A stretch of 64,000 nt of DNA from Protula sp. h YS-2021 (Eukaryota; Annelida; Polychaeta; Sabellida; Serpulidae), in NCBI GenBank assembly GCA_949752745.1, contig OX457026.1:44733239-44797238 (forward strand). The letters run 5' to 3'. The notes under the pieces were generated by a model. It was not told where the DNA came from, ran no database searches, and was given only the letters and a program-made list of their open reading frames with translations. Every line of letters begins with the position of its first letter. Positions within the stretch are counted from its first letter, which is position 1. Shown piece after piece: positions 45,110 to 56,586 of the stretch. The translations under genes and the position numbers were made by a program.

Positions 45110-46730
45110 GCTTGAGTTTATCCATCTTCTGTTTAACTAATCTGCCTGATATGTTAATCACAATTGTAGCTGCTGGCGACACAGGTTGATGCGACGCTGA
45201 TGATTTTTTGCTCTTGTAATGCTTCAGAGTCTTCCAAGTGCGCACAATGATCACAACGATTCTCCAGGTTACAAGGTTGCATACACCAGCGACGCAAACA
45301 TGTCGCTTGCCCGCTTGACATGAGCACAGCAGTCCGGAATCGACTGCTGGTCTGCAACAGCAAGCAACTCACATAAGTATTTACTAACAACTGTAGTTTT
45401 CATAAGGTCATTAACAGAAGATCTTACGAGAATTACTTAAAATTGCATCAAAAGCTCGAAAAGAGTAATATAAGTCAAGACAACAACGTTATCACGTAAT
45501 CAAGATTATGTGTAAGCGACCCCTCTCATGTACAATCCGACAGTACAACGATACCCGTCACACAAGCGGGTGACACGTGATAGAGTCGCGGCGGTGACAA
45601 CCCGCTCCGTACATGACTCGTGACTGCCACGACCCGTTACATTATTACCCACGACCCGTCACTTTGTCCACCCGCACGTGATCGTCGTGAGCATGACGAC
45701 CCGCTGCATGCACAACTCATGACAGCAGCTAACGTCACCGTGACGAGTTGTGAGAGTCACAACCCGCTGCATGCACGACTCGGGGGATCGACCGGTCACA
45801 TTTACAGGTTTCAATCACTGAGGTCACAGCTACCCATGACTGGCATCCTCAAGTCGATGCATGGCCTACAAGCCACAGGCACGGGTTGTGACAGACATGA
45901 CAGCTGAGAGCTCAGCTACCCACCACGTGGCATACTCAAGTCGGCACAGTAATACAACGTCAACACGGCACCCGACAGCCGACATCGTTGTGACAGTGCT
46001 CCATCGTGACAGTAGTGTCTAAATAAACACACCCACAAGTGTAGCGGGTCGCTGCTGTCACGGCATCAACACATGCTGGACCGTACCTGTGCCGATAACA
46101 AACCACAATTTGGAGTATTATTTCACGTGAAATCTGGCACAACAAGCCATACTAAATCCATATTCCTGTAGTAAAGCTGGGGAAGTCCTCGTACAATGAC
46201 ACGACGAGAGACGAGGGACGAGGGACGAGAGATTCAAGCTGTCACTGATGCAACGACGAGTTAGAGTGTCAAGATGGCGTGCCCGCTACAAATACACCAT
46301 CGCTGTGACAACCAAATGGATGACTCAGTAGCCGTGCTTGAGGCGGTAGCAAGTGAATCCACTTCTCGGCACTGTACCAAGTCGTAGATACGCATCAATG
46401 CTTGCCAGAGTGACAAAGAAAGAGACAGTGGCAGTACCGACCACGTGAGAGACGCGAGCTCCCCATGGTGGCTTCATACTACATACCCCAAGACCCTACA
46501 ACGCTTTATTGCTGGCAGAACGGAAGTAGGAGGGGTAAAAGTTATGACTCTCCTGTTTGCAGAGCCGAATCGATGCAAACTAGATTCTGACCATGAGGAA
46601 GGCCCCCGAGATAGAATTTATGAGAAAATCGCTAAAAATCACCTCACTGTAAATTAAGTGTAATCCACAATAAAGTTCTTGATGGTCGGGAATTCTGACC
46701 GACCAACCACCCTGGTGACTGACGAAAGGC
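45110..46730. other. Intergenic with degenerate CG-rich repeats
   Basis: At 45,590-45,790 words such as ACGACCCGCTGCATGCAC and GTGACGAGTTGTGAGAGTC recur irregularly. No gene recognised. CpG-rich compared with its surroundings. Confidence 0.4.
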
Positions 46731-46734
46731 GATA

Positions 46735-47400
46735 AAGAATACTAATGGTGTTATCAACACAAGAACACAGACAGCAGGTGCTTCCTATAGTCTATATTAC
46801 CTCATCTACATCCAATGGATGACCATGTAAATGAGCAATACAAGTTTCAAACGATTGAATATGACCTGACTGTGAAAAATATAACATCTCCAACAATTCA
46901 TCAGTTCCTAAATTTGAGAAGAAGAACAACATTGCCATCAATTATTTTCATTGGGAAAATCAAGTTGTGGTGTCCATCCACATAAGTCGCATGAGTCAAC
47001 ATGAGAGTAACACTGAAATCAACTTACTGCTTATCATTGACAGTGAGAAGAGACGTTATTACTTGATTAAGAACTTTAGTCGATTCATGAAGTATCGTAC
47101 AAAACATCATGGTCAAACGTTTTACTGCATCAATTCTCTGCATGGGTTTATGCGACAAGACCTTTTGGACAAACATCGTAAAGTTTGTAGGAAGCATGAA
47201 GCACAGCGATTGTCATTTCCAGAGGATACAGTCATTCGATTCAAGGGCATTGCAAAACAATCAAAGGCGCCCTTTGTCATTTATGCTGACTTTGAATACT
47301 GTACAGAGAAATGTGATACACAGGACAAGCATCAACATCACAAGGCCAATAGTTTTACCTGTGTTGTCGTCAGTAATATGTTACATGTACTAGCATAATA
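46735..47400 (+). pseudogene. Family B DNA polymerase N-terminal fragment (P4)
   Basis: Starts in the segment corresponding to VNNTGGVLN of E1, with a TAG shortly after, then LHPMDDHVNEQYKFQTIEYD, and after a shift EINLLLIIDSEKRRYYLIKN, FYCINSLHGFMRQDLLDKHR and FVIYADFEYC. Exonuclease motif I is intact as DFE. The match ends at about 47,385; polymerase motifs A to C are absent. Confidence 0.85.
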
Positions 47401-47813
47401 TCTATGTGAAATATGTTTTGCTCTCAATAATTAATTGTAATTTTTTTGTTCTCAATAATTGTAAATATTCTGATTTGTTGTTCTAAATAAATGAAAATAT
47501 TTGTGATTTTATTATGTTAAATAAAAATAAAACACTTGATTTTTTAAACTTTTTTCTCAAACCATACATAACAATATATGATATATATGGTTTACTGATG
47601 AGCTAGCACCTCGACAGGGACTAACTTAAGAATGAAAAGGGGTTTACGGGTGAGTTAACACCGCGCCAATGATTTCAGTGACTGATTAGAATGATGTGAC
47701 ATTAGACTGACATTAGTGCTGCAGTGTAGCAGTAACCGATTATAAATAAATATATCACTAAAAACTTAACTACAAGTTTAAAAACTTATCTATGAATAAA
47801 AAATTAAACAAGT

Positions 47814-48237
47814 TTAATAGAACAATGGTTTATAGTGTCCATATACAAAGTCTATTAATAAAAAATCTCCATCACGTTTTTTAATATAGCTGTATGTCAA
47901 ACATGCTGTGATCTCGAACTCTATGCAATATATAATGCACACAATAAAAACATAATTATTGGAAATGAGGTGTTGCAATGATATTGAATTATACACATAC
48001 TAATTATTTGAAAAGTTTTCTAAACGATTATCCATAGGTGCAAGTCCATACGAGTCAAAATATTCCACAACTTTGTCAAAGTTGCCAATGGTCACCAGGT
48101 TCATCATGATCATCGGTGTTGATAACATAGGAACCTTGCTGTTATGCTGTCAGTTGATCCTTAGGAAGCACTCCGTAGAATAAATCTTTTGTCATGACAT
48201 CATGCGTCAATATGGCATCTATCTGTTTCGTGTTCAT
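47814..48237 (-). pseudogene. Adenain-like protease (P4), broken
   Basis: MNTKQIDAILTHDVMTKDLF opens it; VINTDDHDEPGDHW gives the catalytic His region, and VEYFDSYGLAP the Asp. A stop lies in the first quarter and a small deletion after the His. The tail is GDFLLIDFVYGHYKPLFY. The Cys segment is diverged. Confidence 0.82.
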
Positions 48238-48244
48238 GACTGAT

Positions 48245-49560
48245 AAACAAACTGAATTCTTCGATTCGAGCTTATCTCAATGCTGTTGTCACATTCTGCA
48301 TAGATTATGACTTGACTGTATTCTGCGAGGCATTGGCAAAATTCATAAATTCCTCTCTAGCCGCAAATTCCGATGTTTGATAAGGGCATAATGGTCATCA
48401 CCATCATAATCGGGTGTTAAGTCGAAAGAAAATAAAGCATAGCCTCTAGGCTAAACTTCTCGTTTCGTAATAGAGCTTTTCTCACAATTCAATGTATCAA
48501 AAGATTTGTAAAGAGTTTCAAAAGCGTCAAGATATTTTCCCTCATCAGTGTTAAGCTTGAGAGGTTTGGATAGTACTGGTCCACCACCAGTTCAAAGTTG
48601 CATGTAATTAAGATTAAAATATCAAAATTCTTGCCACTGTTCCAGAAAAGGCTTCATTATGAACCATTCCAATTACAATACGTCTTCGTAATTTACCCAA
48701 AAAGATGTTATCTATCACAAATGATTGGAATTGCTAAAATTTTACGTTCTTTTGTGGTAATAGGAAACTTTGCAACAGTTTTTCATCAACGCATCTGTAT
48801 GTCCAGTTGAACACCTGGACTAGCTGCCACTTTGCGAATTTCCACCTTTAAGGTATCATTTCCAGCCATTAAAATATTCACTTTTTACCTATGCAAATGT
48901 AATTTCATGCTCATGCCATTGGGAAGATAACGATCCTGCTCAAACAAATCTACTGTTAAGGCACCCGTAAACATAAACTTACGGCGTAGGCGCGTATACA
49001 AATAACGATTATGTAAACCATTATTTCCTGCTTCAACTATTTTGTCAGCTTTAACATTTACATGAAAGCCTGGTATATACTGTCCATTATTGGCTGATTT
49101 CAGTGCATGAAAATTCATTTATTCAGCAGTGTTCTTATAGATGAGACGCATGGAGTGCTCATAATTGAGACTTTGTTCCGAATCATGAATGAGCTAAGAA
49201 ATGATGCAGGCGTGAACATAGGAATTGTTACTATGCAAAATCAATCGATCATTCAGAAATAATTCAATACTGGACCATAAGCCATTAAACAAATCATTGA
49301 TGGTTGTTACGCTATCATCGCCACCACAAACTTTACAATGCTACATCAACATGAGGTCTGCTGTTCTTTAAATCTAAGTATTCTTCTGTATAAGCAGGAA
49401 TATAAAATTCTAATGAGCATCGTCTCTAATTGCAATGAGTGGTTGATAGTCTACACCATAACTTTTTCTACAGCAGTTTGTGTTGGTGGTATGTGAAATC
49501 ATTCCAATGGAAAAAGACTACAGTGACAAGAATGGTCATGTATGATTGACCTTTTTTCTA
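48245..49560 (-). pseudogene. Major capsid protein (P4), broken
   Basis: The open piece 48,885-49,118 reads YIPGFHVNVKADKIVEAGN, NGLHNRYLYTRLRRKF and VDLFEQDRYLPNGMSMKL, nearly the E1 capsid. Further pieces are LTPDYDGDDHYALIKH-like near 48,400 and IELFLNDRLILHS near 49,240. Several stops and shifts. Confidence 0.82.
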
Positions 49561-49602
49561 TTTCCGAAATATATGTTTTGATGTTGCTCCTGTCACTGTC
49601 TT

Positions 49603-49902
49603 TCACCTTCTAACAACTTCCTTTTGTAGCTGTTTATCAATAGCATCAACAGCTTCTTGAGCTAAACGACCAGTTCCGTCTTTAACCACATTCTTTTCAG
49701 CCTTCTTAAGATATGTTGCAACAATTTTAGCTCCTGCCTTAATGAGTGGAATAGTTTTACGAGCCAATGCCCCCAAGAACGAAACATTGCCATTACCATG
49801 TTGTATGTACAATATTGTACTTTTAAATCCTGGCAAATTCCCATCCACTTGACGAAAGGAATGGTTGCGATATGTAGATGGATCGTGTCTATATGCTTTC
49901 AT
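49603..49902 (-). CDS. Small virion protein with hydrophobic core (P4), open
   Basis: 99 aa with no stop: MKAYRHDPSTYRNHSFRQV, NLPGFKSTILYIQHGNGN, FLGALARKTIPLIKAGAK and a Lys/Arg-rich end QKEVVRR. The glycine-led hydrophobic LARKxxPLIKxG helix is a regular feature of a small Polinton virion protein, compared by some authors with adenoviral membrane-active or core peptides. Its role is uncertain. Being open in a decayed element may be chance, given its small size. Start overlaps the penton end by 4 bp. Confidence 0.6.
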   Translation of the reverse strand: MKAYRHDPSTYRNHSFRQVDGNLPGFKSTILYIQHGNGNVSFLGALARKTIPLIKAGAKIVATYLKKAEKNVVKDGTGRLAQEAVDAIDKQLQKEVVRR

Positions 49903-50650
49903 AATGCTTTCATAATACTTTTTGTCGAAAAACGAGTTAACAGATGACCACCAGTTTGAAAGGAAACATTATAACCTGTGCCATTCTTAATATTGGCTTC
50001 TGTCATGTCATATATTGATATGTTAACGGGTACGTAATGATTTTTGTCATAAGTTTTCATAATAATATCACCATCATCACCTTCAATGGGAAAAGAACGT
50101 AGTAAAGGAACATAGTAATCTCCAACTTCTTGTGATTCGCAAATACTGCAGTACACATAAAGTGTATAAAATATGTTTCACATCTGCTTAATGTTCAGCA
50201 GGACCAGCTTGTTTATGCCATTGATCTGGTATAAATCCTAAAATCTCACTTAATCCAGTAGAAAAGAGAATATCATAATCATTTCTCACTGTAAGGAAAA
50301 CTCTTCTTATTTTATTATAGTTTAATCGAATAGAGTTTGTAGTAATAGATCTTTCTAATTCTTCACTTACTGCAGTACATATTTTAGGTATGGATCTATA
50401 GTAACCATATGAAAAGGCAACTGCATAAAACGCACCATCTAATGATGACCGATAATGAATGTAATAGTCCATTCCTTGTCTCCTTGTCGTCCATGTTTGT
50501 GGGTTTTGAATTTCAGCTAAGGCCATTTCATATTTTCCTTTAAAATATTAAGTACGAGGCAAACGAATTTGATAATTGGAGGCTTTATTAGTAGGATAAT
50601 AGTTCATGCTAGCATTACTAGACAAAGTAAATTCAAACAATTGACTCCAT
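49899..50650 (-). pseudogene. Penton (minor capsid) protein (P4), broken
   Basis: After a disrupted 5' end starting at 50,650 (early stops), the frame 50,526-50,188 reads MALAEIQNPQTWTTRRQGMD, YSIPKICTAVSEELERS-like segments and GFIPDQWHKQAGPAEH. A second frame, 50,156-49,899, holds MYCSICESQEVGDYYVPLLR and FPIEGDDGDIIMK. It matches P2 and has the centre that P2 lost. Confidence 0.85.
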
Positions 50651-50869
50651 GATAACTAAATCCTATATGCACGTTGACGGACTGGATGCGTATATAGATT
50701 ACTTCGTGCATGGCGTGCGCCATTCACACTGCATCCATTGTGTACACGGCATACATTGCATACGCTCGGGCATGGTTCACATTGTTGCTGTGTATCACTT
50801 CTCCTTGACAACAAGCAGTTACACACCTTATTTTATAGGAATATGAGTTATTGAGCTTGTCATTCTTTT

Positions 50870-50996
50870 CTTCTTGTAGCAACCAATGCTTCTTTCAGTA
50901 AATCAATAATGTTGGAATTTTCAACTATATTTCCAGTTTATATCACAAGTTCATTCTTATTTGTCAATCTTATACCATATTTCTTGATTCAGGAAT
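50870..50996 (-). pseudogene. Gene X remnant (P4), internally deleted
   Basis: VIIPES at the 5' end joins directly to NKNELVI and VENSNIIDLLKEALVAT, so about 100 codons present in P2 are absent. Between here and the penton start (50,650-50,870) no gene is seen. Confidence 0.6.
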
Positions 50997-51334
50997 AATG
51001 ACAATTTTCAATGCATGCTTCATTTTTTAATAACAATTGAGCTAATAATGGAAGCACACTTCCTGCAATTGTTTCAATAAATCCAACTTTCTGATTAATC
51101 AGCTTCTTTTTACGCTTCAGGAAAATGTTCTTATCGACCAGTTGTCGAATGGTTTGTTGTTCGCGCTTTTCATGCATATGTGGCTTCAATGGTAAATGAC
51201 CATGCAATATATATTTAAAACATATTGACCAGTTCATCTTTTGTGGCTTGTGTCAATAAGGATTTACGTCGTGTAGCACTGCCACGTGCTAAAAAATGAA
51301 GAAATGGTTGATTCGCTTGAATTCGTTTAGACAT
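50989..51334 (-). pseudogene. Small basic Polinton protein (P4)
   Basis: MSKRIQANQPFLHFLARGSA from 51,334, a shift or stop near 51,230-51,240, then EQQTIRQLVDKNIFLKRKKK, LINQKVGFIETIAG and SVLPLLAQLLL. Basic centre with a hydrophobic tail, as in P2. Confidence 0.7.
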
Positions 51335-51339
51335 CTTGA

Positions 51340-51965
51340 CGTTCAATACCAAACTGTTATAATTCTTATTCATACACTATTTTATTCACATAAACGTAAT
51401 GTGTATCCTTGTGAATACGCAATTTTGCTCCTGCCTTTGGTTACAAATCAATAAATAAATAACTATGAGGTTTGCTTGTAGCATCTTGTAGCATGCTTTA
51501 GTTAAAAACTGAAATGTCCCTGGATACATTTGCCGAACGAATGTACTGATCTGCTGACTCTCTCTTGGACTTTTTAAAGAGAATAATGTAATGTGTATTT
51601 AAACTAATATTGCGCATGTCCTTTCCTTGGTGAAACAGATTGTACAATGAAAACAATACTTAGATTTTTATGGCTGCTTCAAATACTAAACAATCTGGTC
51701 ATGCATTCATTGTTGTGACATTTTGTCATGAGATCATAAAACAAGAGTAAGCTTTTCTGTTTTGGATTGAAACGCTTTTCAATATTCTCTGGAATGCCTC
51801 GATGAAATATAAGTCCTTTCATATGTTTGTACCAGAGCTGATCCGAAGCATAGAGCCATAAAATATTTTTTAGGAAATGGTTGAATGACTTTTTGTTCCA
51901 TGAGTGCTTTTACAAGAGACGTTTTTTCCACTACCTGTTGGTCCAGAAACCAGACATGTAAACGA
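51340..51965 (-). pseudogene. FtsK/A32-like packaging ATPase (P4), broken
   Basis: SFTCLVSGPTGSGK is an intact Walker A up to a frameshift in the following A tract (about 51,914-51,920). Further pieces in other frames: VIQPFPKN, RFNPKQKSLLLFYDLM (Walker B region) and QQISTFVRQMYPGTF. This ATPase packages DNA into capsids. Confidence 0.8.
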
Positions 51966-51970
51966 TTGCT

Positions 51971-53079
51971 TCACAGCGCTTGAATATCAGATTCTTTTAC
52001 CCAACTATTAAATTTCTTTGACCAACCTAACCGCCGGACAAATAATTCTTTCACACCTCGTCTTTTTCGTGTCTTCAAAACTTTTTCAACTTTGTACACG
52101 GGCTGAACGTCTTTTGTAACAGCTTGCAATTCTTCTTCAAAGAAATGACCATCAATATCTTCGTCTAAGAAGTCTTTGACACGATATAAGTGTATTCCTT
52201 GCTTCTTATAACGATGTGTGACAATGAACATTTCTTGCGTCCATTTCATATGGTAATGCCTTTGAAATACATATTTCATGTGTGAAATGCAAACATGTTC
52301 AGCAATGTTAAACTTGAAGGGTTTTGGCTTTTTCGTTGATTTCAATTTCAATTTATCAGTATACATACATTTCAACACTTTGGATTCAATCTTGGTAATG
52401 TCTACCAGGTGATAATGCATTTGGTAAGGATCCATGAGGCCTATGATTATAACCGTAGATTAAGTCTTGTAAAATATCTGTATATCGATACGTTTGTCGA
52501 TGTAGAAAATAGCGATACATCATTCCTTTGAGAGTACGTATGTCTCTTTCAGCAAAGTTAGCTTTCGTCTCATTCTTGGTAGCATAAGCATGAACGCCTT
52601 CCTCCGTTTTGCTTTACCCATCTGTTCTTAAACTCTGTTCCATTATTTGACCTCAATGCTCTAGCTCTTCTTGCTGTTTCTTGAAAAATCTTTTGGAAGG
52701 CTTGAATGACACCAGTATGAGTTATGTTTGGAAGAGGTAGTACCCACAAGTGTTTGGAAAAGACATCTATAACGATTAGTAGAAAGTGAATGTCTTCATT
52801 ATATTCTGCAATGCTGGCTACGTCTGCCAAGTCCACATCCCATATATGATCAATACCACGGGTAAGATTCGTTGTCTTTTAAATTTATATTTCTCTGGTT
52901 GAAGTAAACTAAAGGCATCTTGATCTTACACCCAACTATTTGCTTTGGAATATGTCACGGGATGTTTGTTTTGTTTCAGTATTCAAATACCAGTATCCAA
53001 ATCTATTAGGTCCTGCGAATGCACCAATGATTCCAGGTTTAAAGTAAGTTTTGGTTGAGTAGTCTTTCCATATTGCCAT
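51971..53079 (-). pseudogene. Polinton retrovirus-type integrase (P4), broken
   Basis: N terminus MAIWKDYSTKTYFKPG and GAFAGPN from 53,079, with a stop. The core 52,836-52,570 reads DLADVASIAEYNEDIHFLL, IDVFSKHLWVLPL and LRSNNGTEFKNRWVKQ. The second catalytic Asp is Asn here, while P2 keeps Asp. The C-terminal frame 52,435-51,971 has LVDITKIESKVL, YVFQRHYHMKWTQEMFIV and chromo-like VKELFVRRLGWSKKFNSWV. Stops separate the parts. Confidence 0.87.
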
Positions 53080-53230
53080 ATTAACTCGAAATGAAACTAG
53101 TCATTCACATAATAAAATTTTTATTTAGATGTAAATATGAATAACCTAACTTAACTTATTTCTATAATTTAGAGAAAAACAGTTACAAGATTATGTTGTG
53201 CATTGCAATTCATATATATAAACTTTATTG

Positions 53231-53635
53231 TTATTCAAACATTTTGCAAGTGTCTATATTCACTTCAACTCGTTCATCATTGAATCTGACAAGCTCTGAA
53301 ATATCCATTGACAGTGATACATCATCGTCATAATGTAGAGTAATTCTGGCAGCTACAACTAACATAAGGTCAGCTTCCCAAATCATATTGGCGTTGATAG
53401 ATCCTGAATCAATGTCATAGGTATTCCCTGGTAAATTCAGTTCTCCACATTCACTCAAAAACATTGATTTCTTTGAATTGTTCTTCCAACAGCTTCCCAG
53501 TGTTTATGCATATTATTCACTCCAATTATCCAGTCGGATTCAAAATAAGAAAGCTTTGAAAACACAAAGTCAATGTAGTTCACTTTGAAGACATCATCCA
53601 AAAGTCTCTATGCGTCTGCGAAAAATGAGTTGAGA
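53231..53635 (-). pseudogene. Gene A remnant (P4)
   Basis: Frame 53,464-53,231 reads LSECGELNLPGNTYDIDSGS, NMIWEADLMLVVAARITLHY and LVRFNDERVEVNIDTCKMF. Upstream, shifted, VDDVFKVNYIDFVFSKLSY-type sequence reaches about 53,610. Directly upstream of integrase as in P2. Confidence 0.82.
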
Positions 53636-53640
53636 GGTTG

Positions 53641-54230
53641 ACATGTTTCATCTTTCTTCTTTCTGTAATTTAATGACGGTATCACTTGGCTTTTTCAAAG
53701 CATGTTCATATATAGCCTCTTTTAAAAATGTCTACCATCTCTTCTATAATTTTCTTCTTTTATTATCTTTGAAACAACCCATATTCGCTAGATTATATTC
53801 GCTAGAAAGAAAAAGTCATTGTCATTATGTCTTCAACATTTAAACATTTTAAGCTTTTTAAACATTGTTAAAAGGTTTTACACCTTATCTTTCGAACATA
53901 ACTGTTAACTTTATGTTTGTTGTTTACACAAAAATTCTTATGCCAACAAGTTATCACGTTATAGTACATTCAGTGTCCTACACCAAGCGGGATGAGGTTC
54001 AGTAAGCTTATCATACTGTTCAAACTGTATACAACATCCATCATCAGATTCAATAACCTTTACACTAAGATCTTCTGACACTTGTGGATGAAATCCTAGT
54101 ATTGATCCCTCACCACAGCTTGATCTTTAAGAGATGGGATAATGTCAGTTCTCTTTCTCATGAATTTGTTATTTGAAATCTTTCCAGTAGTTTTGAAGTT
54201 ATCATATCTGTCTTATGTACCATATAACCT
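53641..54230. other. Intergenic, no gene recognised
   Basis: AT-rich right flank of P4. No TIR or target duplication is visible, so the element end is lost. Confidence 0.5.
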
Positions 54231-54234
54231 TGAA

Positions 54235-54490
54235 GGGGGTCTACAAAGAAAAAATAATCAGAATTGTTTGAAACGTAAAACTATTATACAATTTGAATTT
54301 GGGCCCCAGGGGGGTGGGGTGGGGGTGCCGAAGTGAAAAATGATCAGAATTGTTTGAAACGTAAAACTATGCCACAATCTGATTTTCGCCCCCTGAGTGG
54401 GGGGGGGGGGGTCTTGAAACGGAAAATTGTCAGAATTGTCTGAAACGTAAAACTATGCCACAATCTGAATTTCGCCCCTGGGGGTGAGTC
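54235..54490. repeat. Tandem repeat, about 90-110-bp unit
   Basis: Three units share TCAGAATTGTTTGAAACGTA, AAACTATGCCACAATCTGA and a GCCCC(C/T)-G-tract join, at about 54,255, 54,341 and 54,432. Confidence 0.8.
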
Positions 54491-54605
54491 GGTCGATCAG
54501 TCACCAGGGGGAGGGGTCGGTCGGTCAGTCACCGGGGGGAGGCGGTCAGAAGTCTCGGTCAGTCACCAGGGGGCGGGGGTCGGTGAGTCAGTCACCAGGG
54601 AGTGG
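54485..54605. repeat. Minisatellite, GGTCGGTCAGTCACCAGGGG
   Basis: Four to five imperfect copies of a GGTCRGTCAGTCACC(A/G)GGGGG word, adjoining the previous repeat. Confidence 0.8.
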
Positions 54606-55239
54606 ACCGGCTAGATATCTCGTTCCCCATCTACTACCATTTGTTCTTACTGACGTTACGTAAGTGTGCTCACGCTGTCCTGAAATAGCAAAATTATAAA
54701 GAAAAAAGTGAAACAAGACGTTTAAAGCCTATACTTATTATGGATTATGGAAATAGTATTATGGAAGGGGTGGGATAAAATTAAAAAGTAAGAGTTTTCT
54801 CTGCAAAATTAAAATTGTAAGAAAGGGACAGTAAAGAAAGAGAACGGGGCAGATGAGAAGCACTTCTTACAACTCACACTCTTTCTCTACTTATTTATTT
54901 ATTTCTTAAGAAGTGGTGGTTCTGAAAAGAGCCGGTGATATTTTCGTTTTCCTGCTAAAACTGATATTTCTTTACTGATATTGCTGCTTATAGCTTTGCT
55001 CTGTTGTGAAGGGTCGGCCTGCACACTGGAAGGAATGACGATTAAAATAACCCATATTTTTCAGTGTGGCCCAACAACAGTAGCAATTGGTGCAGTCTAA
55101 CCCCGAACACAATTTAGAACTAGACAGAATTCCGCTAGATAGCAGAATGACTGATCTGCAGAATACACTAAAGAACATATTTGTATTGAATCATTACCAA
55201 GAGGCTCAAAGTCAGGCAGTACCAATTCTTGATCATCGT
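54606..55239. other. Intergenic, no gene recognised
   Basis: Short frames only, without family features. Confidence 0.5.
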
Positions 55240-55400
55240 TTTAAGACAAAAATGAGCCCAAAATCTCTAACCGTTTTCGAGATAACAGCCAACTTCTGTC
55301 AATAATAGTCAATCCCTGACCGTTTTCGAAGCAATAGTCAATTTCCGGTTTATGATTTTGCCCATGACCGAGAAGGTCTAAGCACGGAGGTACCTGTTAT
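55240..55400. repeat. Dispersed repeat (locus 3)
   Basis: CAAAATCTCTAACCGTTTTC and GAGATAACAGCCAAC, with a second CTGACCGTTTTCGAAGCAAT, then TTTCCGGTTTATGATTTTG, CCATGACCGAGAAGGTC and CGGAGGTACCTG. Same family and orientation as 6,500-6,920 and 7,870-8,075, about 48 kb away. It abuts the 5' side of LINE copy 3. Confidence 0.7.
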
Positions 55401-55597
55401 AACTACAACAGGAAGCATTTTCATACTCGCGTTTTCTATCCACTACAAGAAACACTTCCGGTATAAACAACGTGAGCATTGTCTATTCTAATTTTAACAG
55501 CAAAACTATTATCGTACATACTAGGTTGAACGTGTGTGGACTGTGTAAATTTGTTTGTGAGTGATACCAACTAAAATGCCAACTGAACAAAAGGAAA

Positions 55598-56500
55598 ATG
55601 GTACCAACGAGGCAGGCAAGAAGGCGGGAAAGGCAGGAAACGCTGGGAGCCAGAACACCAGTACCCATTTCCATGATACGAGAGCCAAGACGTAATGCCA
55701 GTATGCCAGCGACCCAACGAAACTGCGTCAAGCTCCCAAAACTGAGCATGGATGGCAGCTTCATTAACGAAAACGAGGTGCAGACAACAATCATGGAAGC
55801 CACAGAGATGGACGAGCTACAGAGCAGAATAGTGGAGTCGGTGAGCGCGCTCATACCAAAAATTCTTCCAGACATTATCACCCAAGTGCTCCCAAAAGTG
55901 ATAGAGCAAGTGCTACCAATCATTACCAGCACAATAGAGACTCAGGTGAAGGATCTCATGAGAGAACAAACTGAGCTGCAAACCTCGATCAAGCATACCA
56001 AAGTATGCACTGATATTGACGACCTGAGACAAGATGTGAAGGATAATAATCTAAGGATTATCGGATTATCGGAGGAGGAGGACGCCAATGACTTTGTTAT
56101 TGACATTGCTAGAAAGTTGGATATAACAGTTGCCAACCAGGAATTCAGATCTTACAGAATTGGGCGTATGAAAATTAACAGTACACGACCGGTCACTGTT
56201 CGATTCAACAACCCAGATGTCAAGACAGGCATCCTGCGCTGGAAGAAGAACATAAAGCAAAACCTATCAGACAAGAAAGTATCATTATTCGAAGACCTGA
56301 CGAAGAGTAGAAGAATGTTACTGAGCGTGGTCCGCGAAAAACACAAAACTGCGCACACGCTAATCGGTGTTGTGTGTTTTTACACCAAAAATGGTAGAGG
56401 AGAGGACACTCTTGTGCATGTTAGGAATCCAAACCATCTGTTCGAACATGGATTCAGCCAGGAGGAGATAGAGAGATGTGAGAAAGTTCTCACTGAATAG
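55598..56500 (+). CDS. LINE ORF1 protein (L1-ORF1p/Transposase_22-like), LINE copy 3
   Basis: 300 aa, uninterrupted. A basic start (RQARRRERQE) is followed by an amphipathic, heptad-like region around residues 65-145 (IVESVSALIPKILPDIITQV...). The RRM-type core begins DDLRQDVKDNNLRIIGL (about 142-158), with YRIGRMKINSTRPVTVRFNN and TGILRWKKNIKQNL. A C-terminal domain (LFEDLTKSRRMLLSVVREKH) follows. Such proteins bind LINE RNA as trimers and chaperone reverse transcription. An overlapping frame from an ATG at 55,576 is shorter and less likely. The open frame suggests a relatively recent copy, though its ORF2 is broken. Confidence 0.85.
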   Translation: MVPTRQARRRERQETLGARTPVPISMIREPRRNASMPATQRNCVKLPKLSMDGSFINENEVQTTIMEATEMDELQSRIVESVSALIPKILPDIITQVLPKVIEQVLPIITSTIETQVKDLMREQTELQTSIKHTKVCTDIDDLRQDVKDNNLRIIGLSEEEDANDFVIDIARKLDITVANQEFRSYRIGRMKINSTRPVTVRFNNPDVKTGILRWKKNIKQNLSDKKVSLFEDLTKSRRMLLSVVREKHKTAHTLIGVVCFYTKNGRGEDTLVHVRNPNHLFEHGFSQEEIERCEKVLTE

Positions 56501-56586
56501 GCCAGGCAGGGCACATTGATGGAAACAACGACAACTTCTGAAAAAGTACGATGACTGAGAGTCAGGAATAATGAAAAGGATAATAC

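Larger units (their letters stand above)
46735..53640. mobile_element. Polinton piece P4, decayed
   Basis: The polymerase fragment is on +. Convergent on - in 5'-3' order are gene A, integrase, ATPase, small basic protein, gene X, penton, small virion protein, capsid and protease. This is the most complete view of the ancestral order in the window. The left part of the polymerase and all PC4-like genes are missing, and no TIRs are seen. Confidence 0.88.

Noticed and set aside
45590..46145. GACCCG-rich words as a regulatory array or satellite
   Set aside because: Spacing is irregular and no consistent unit length could be defined.
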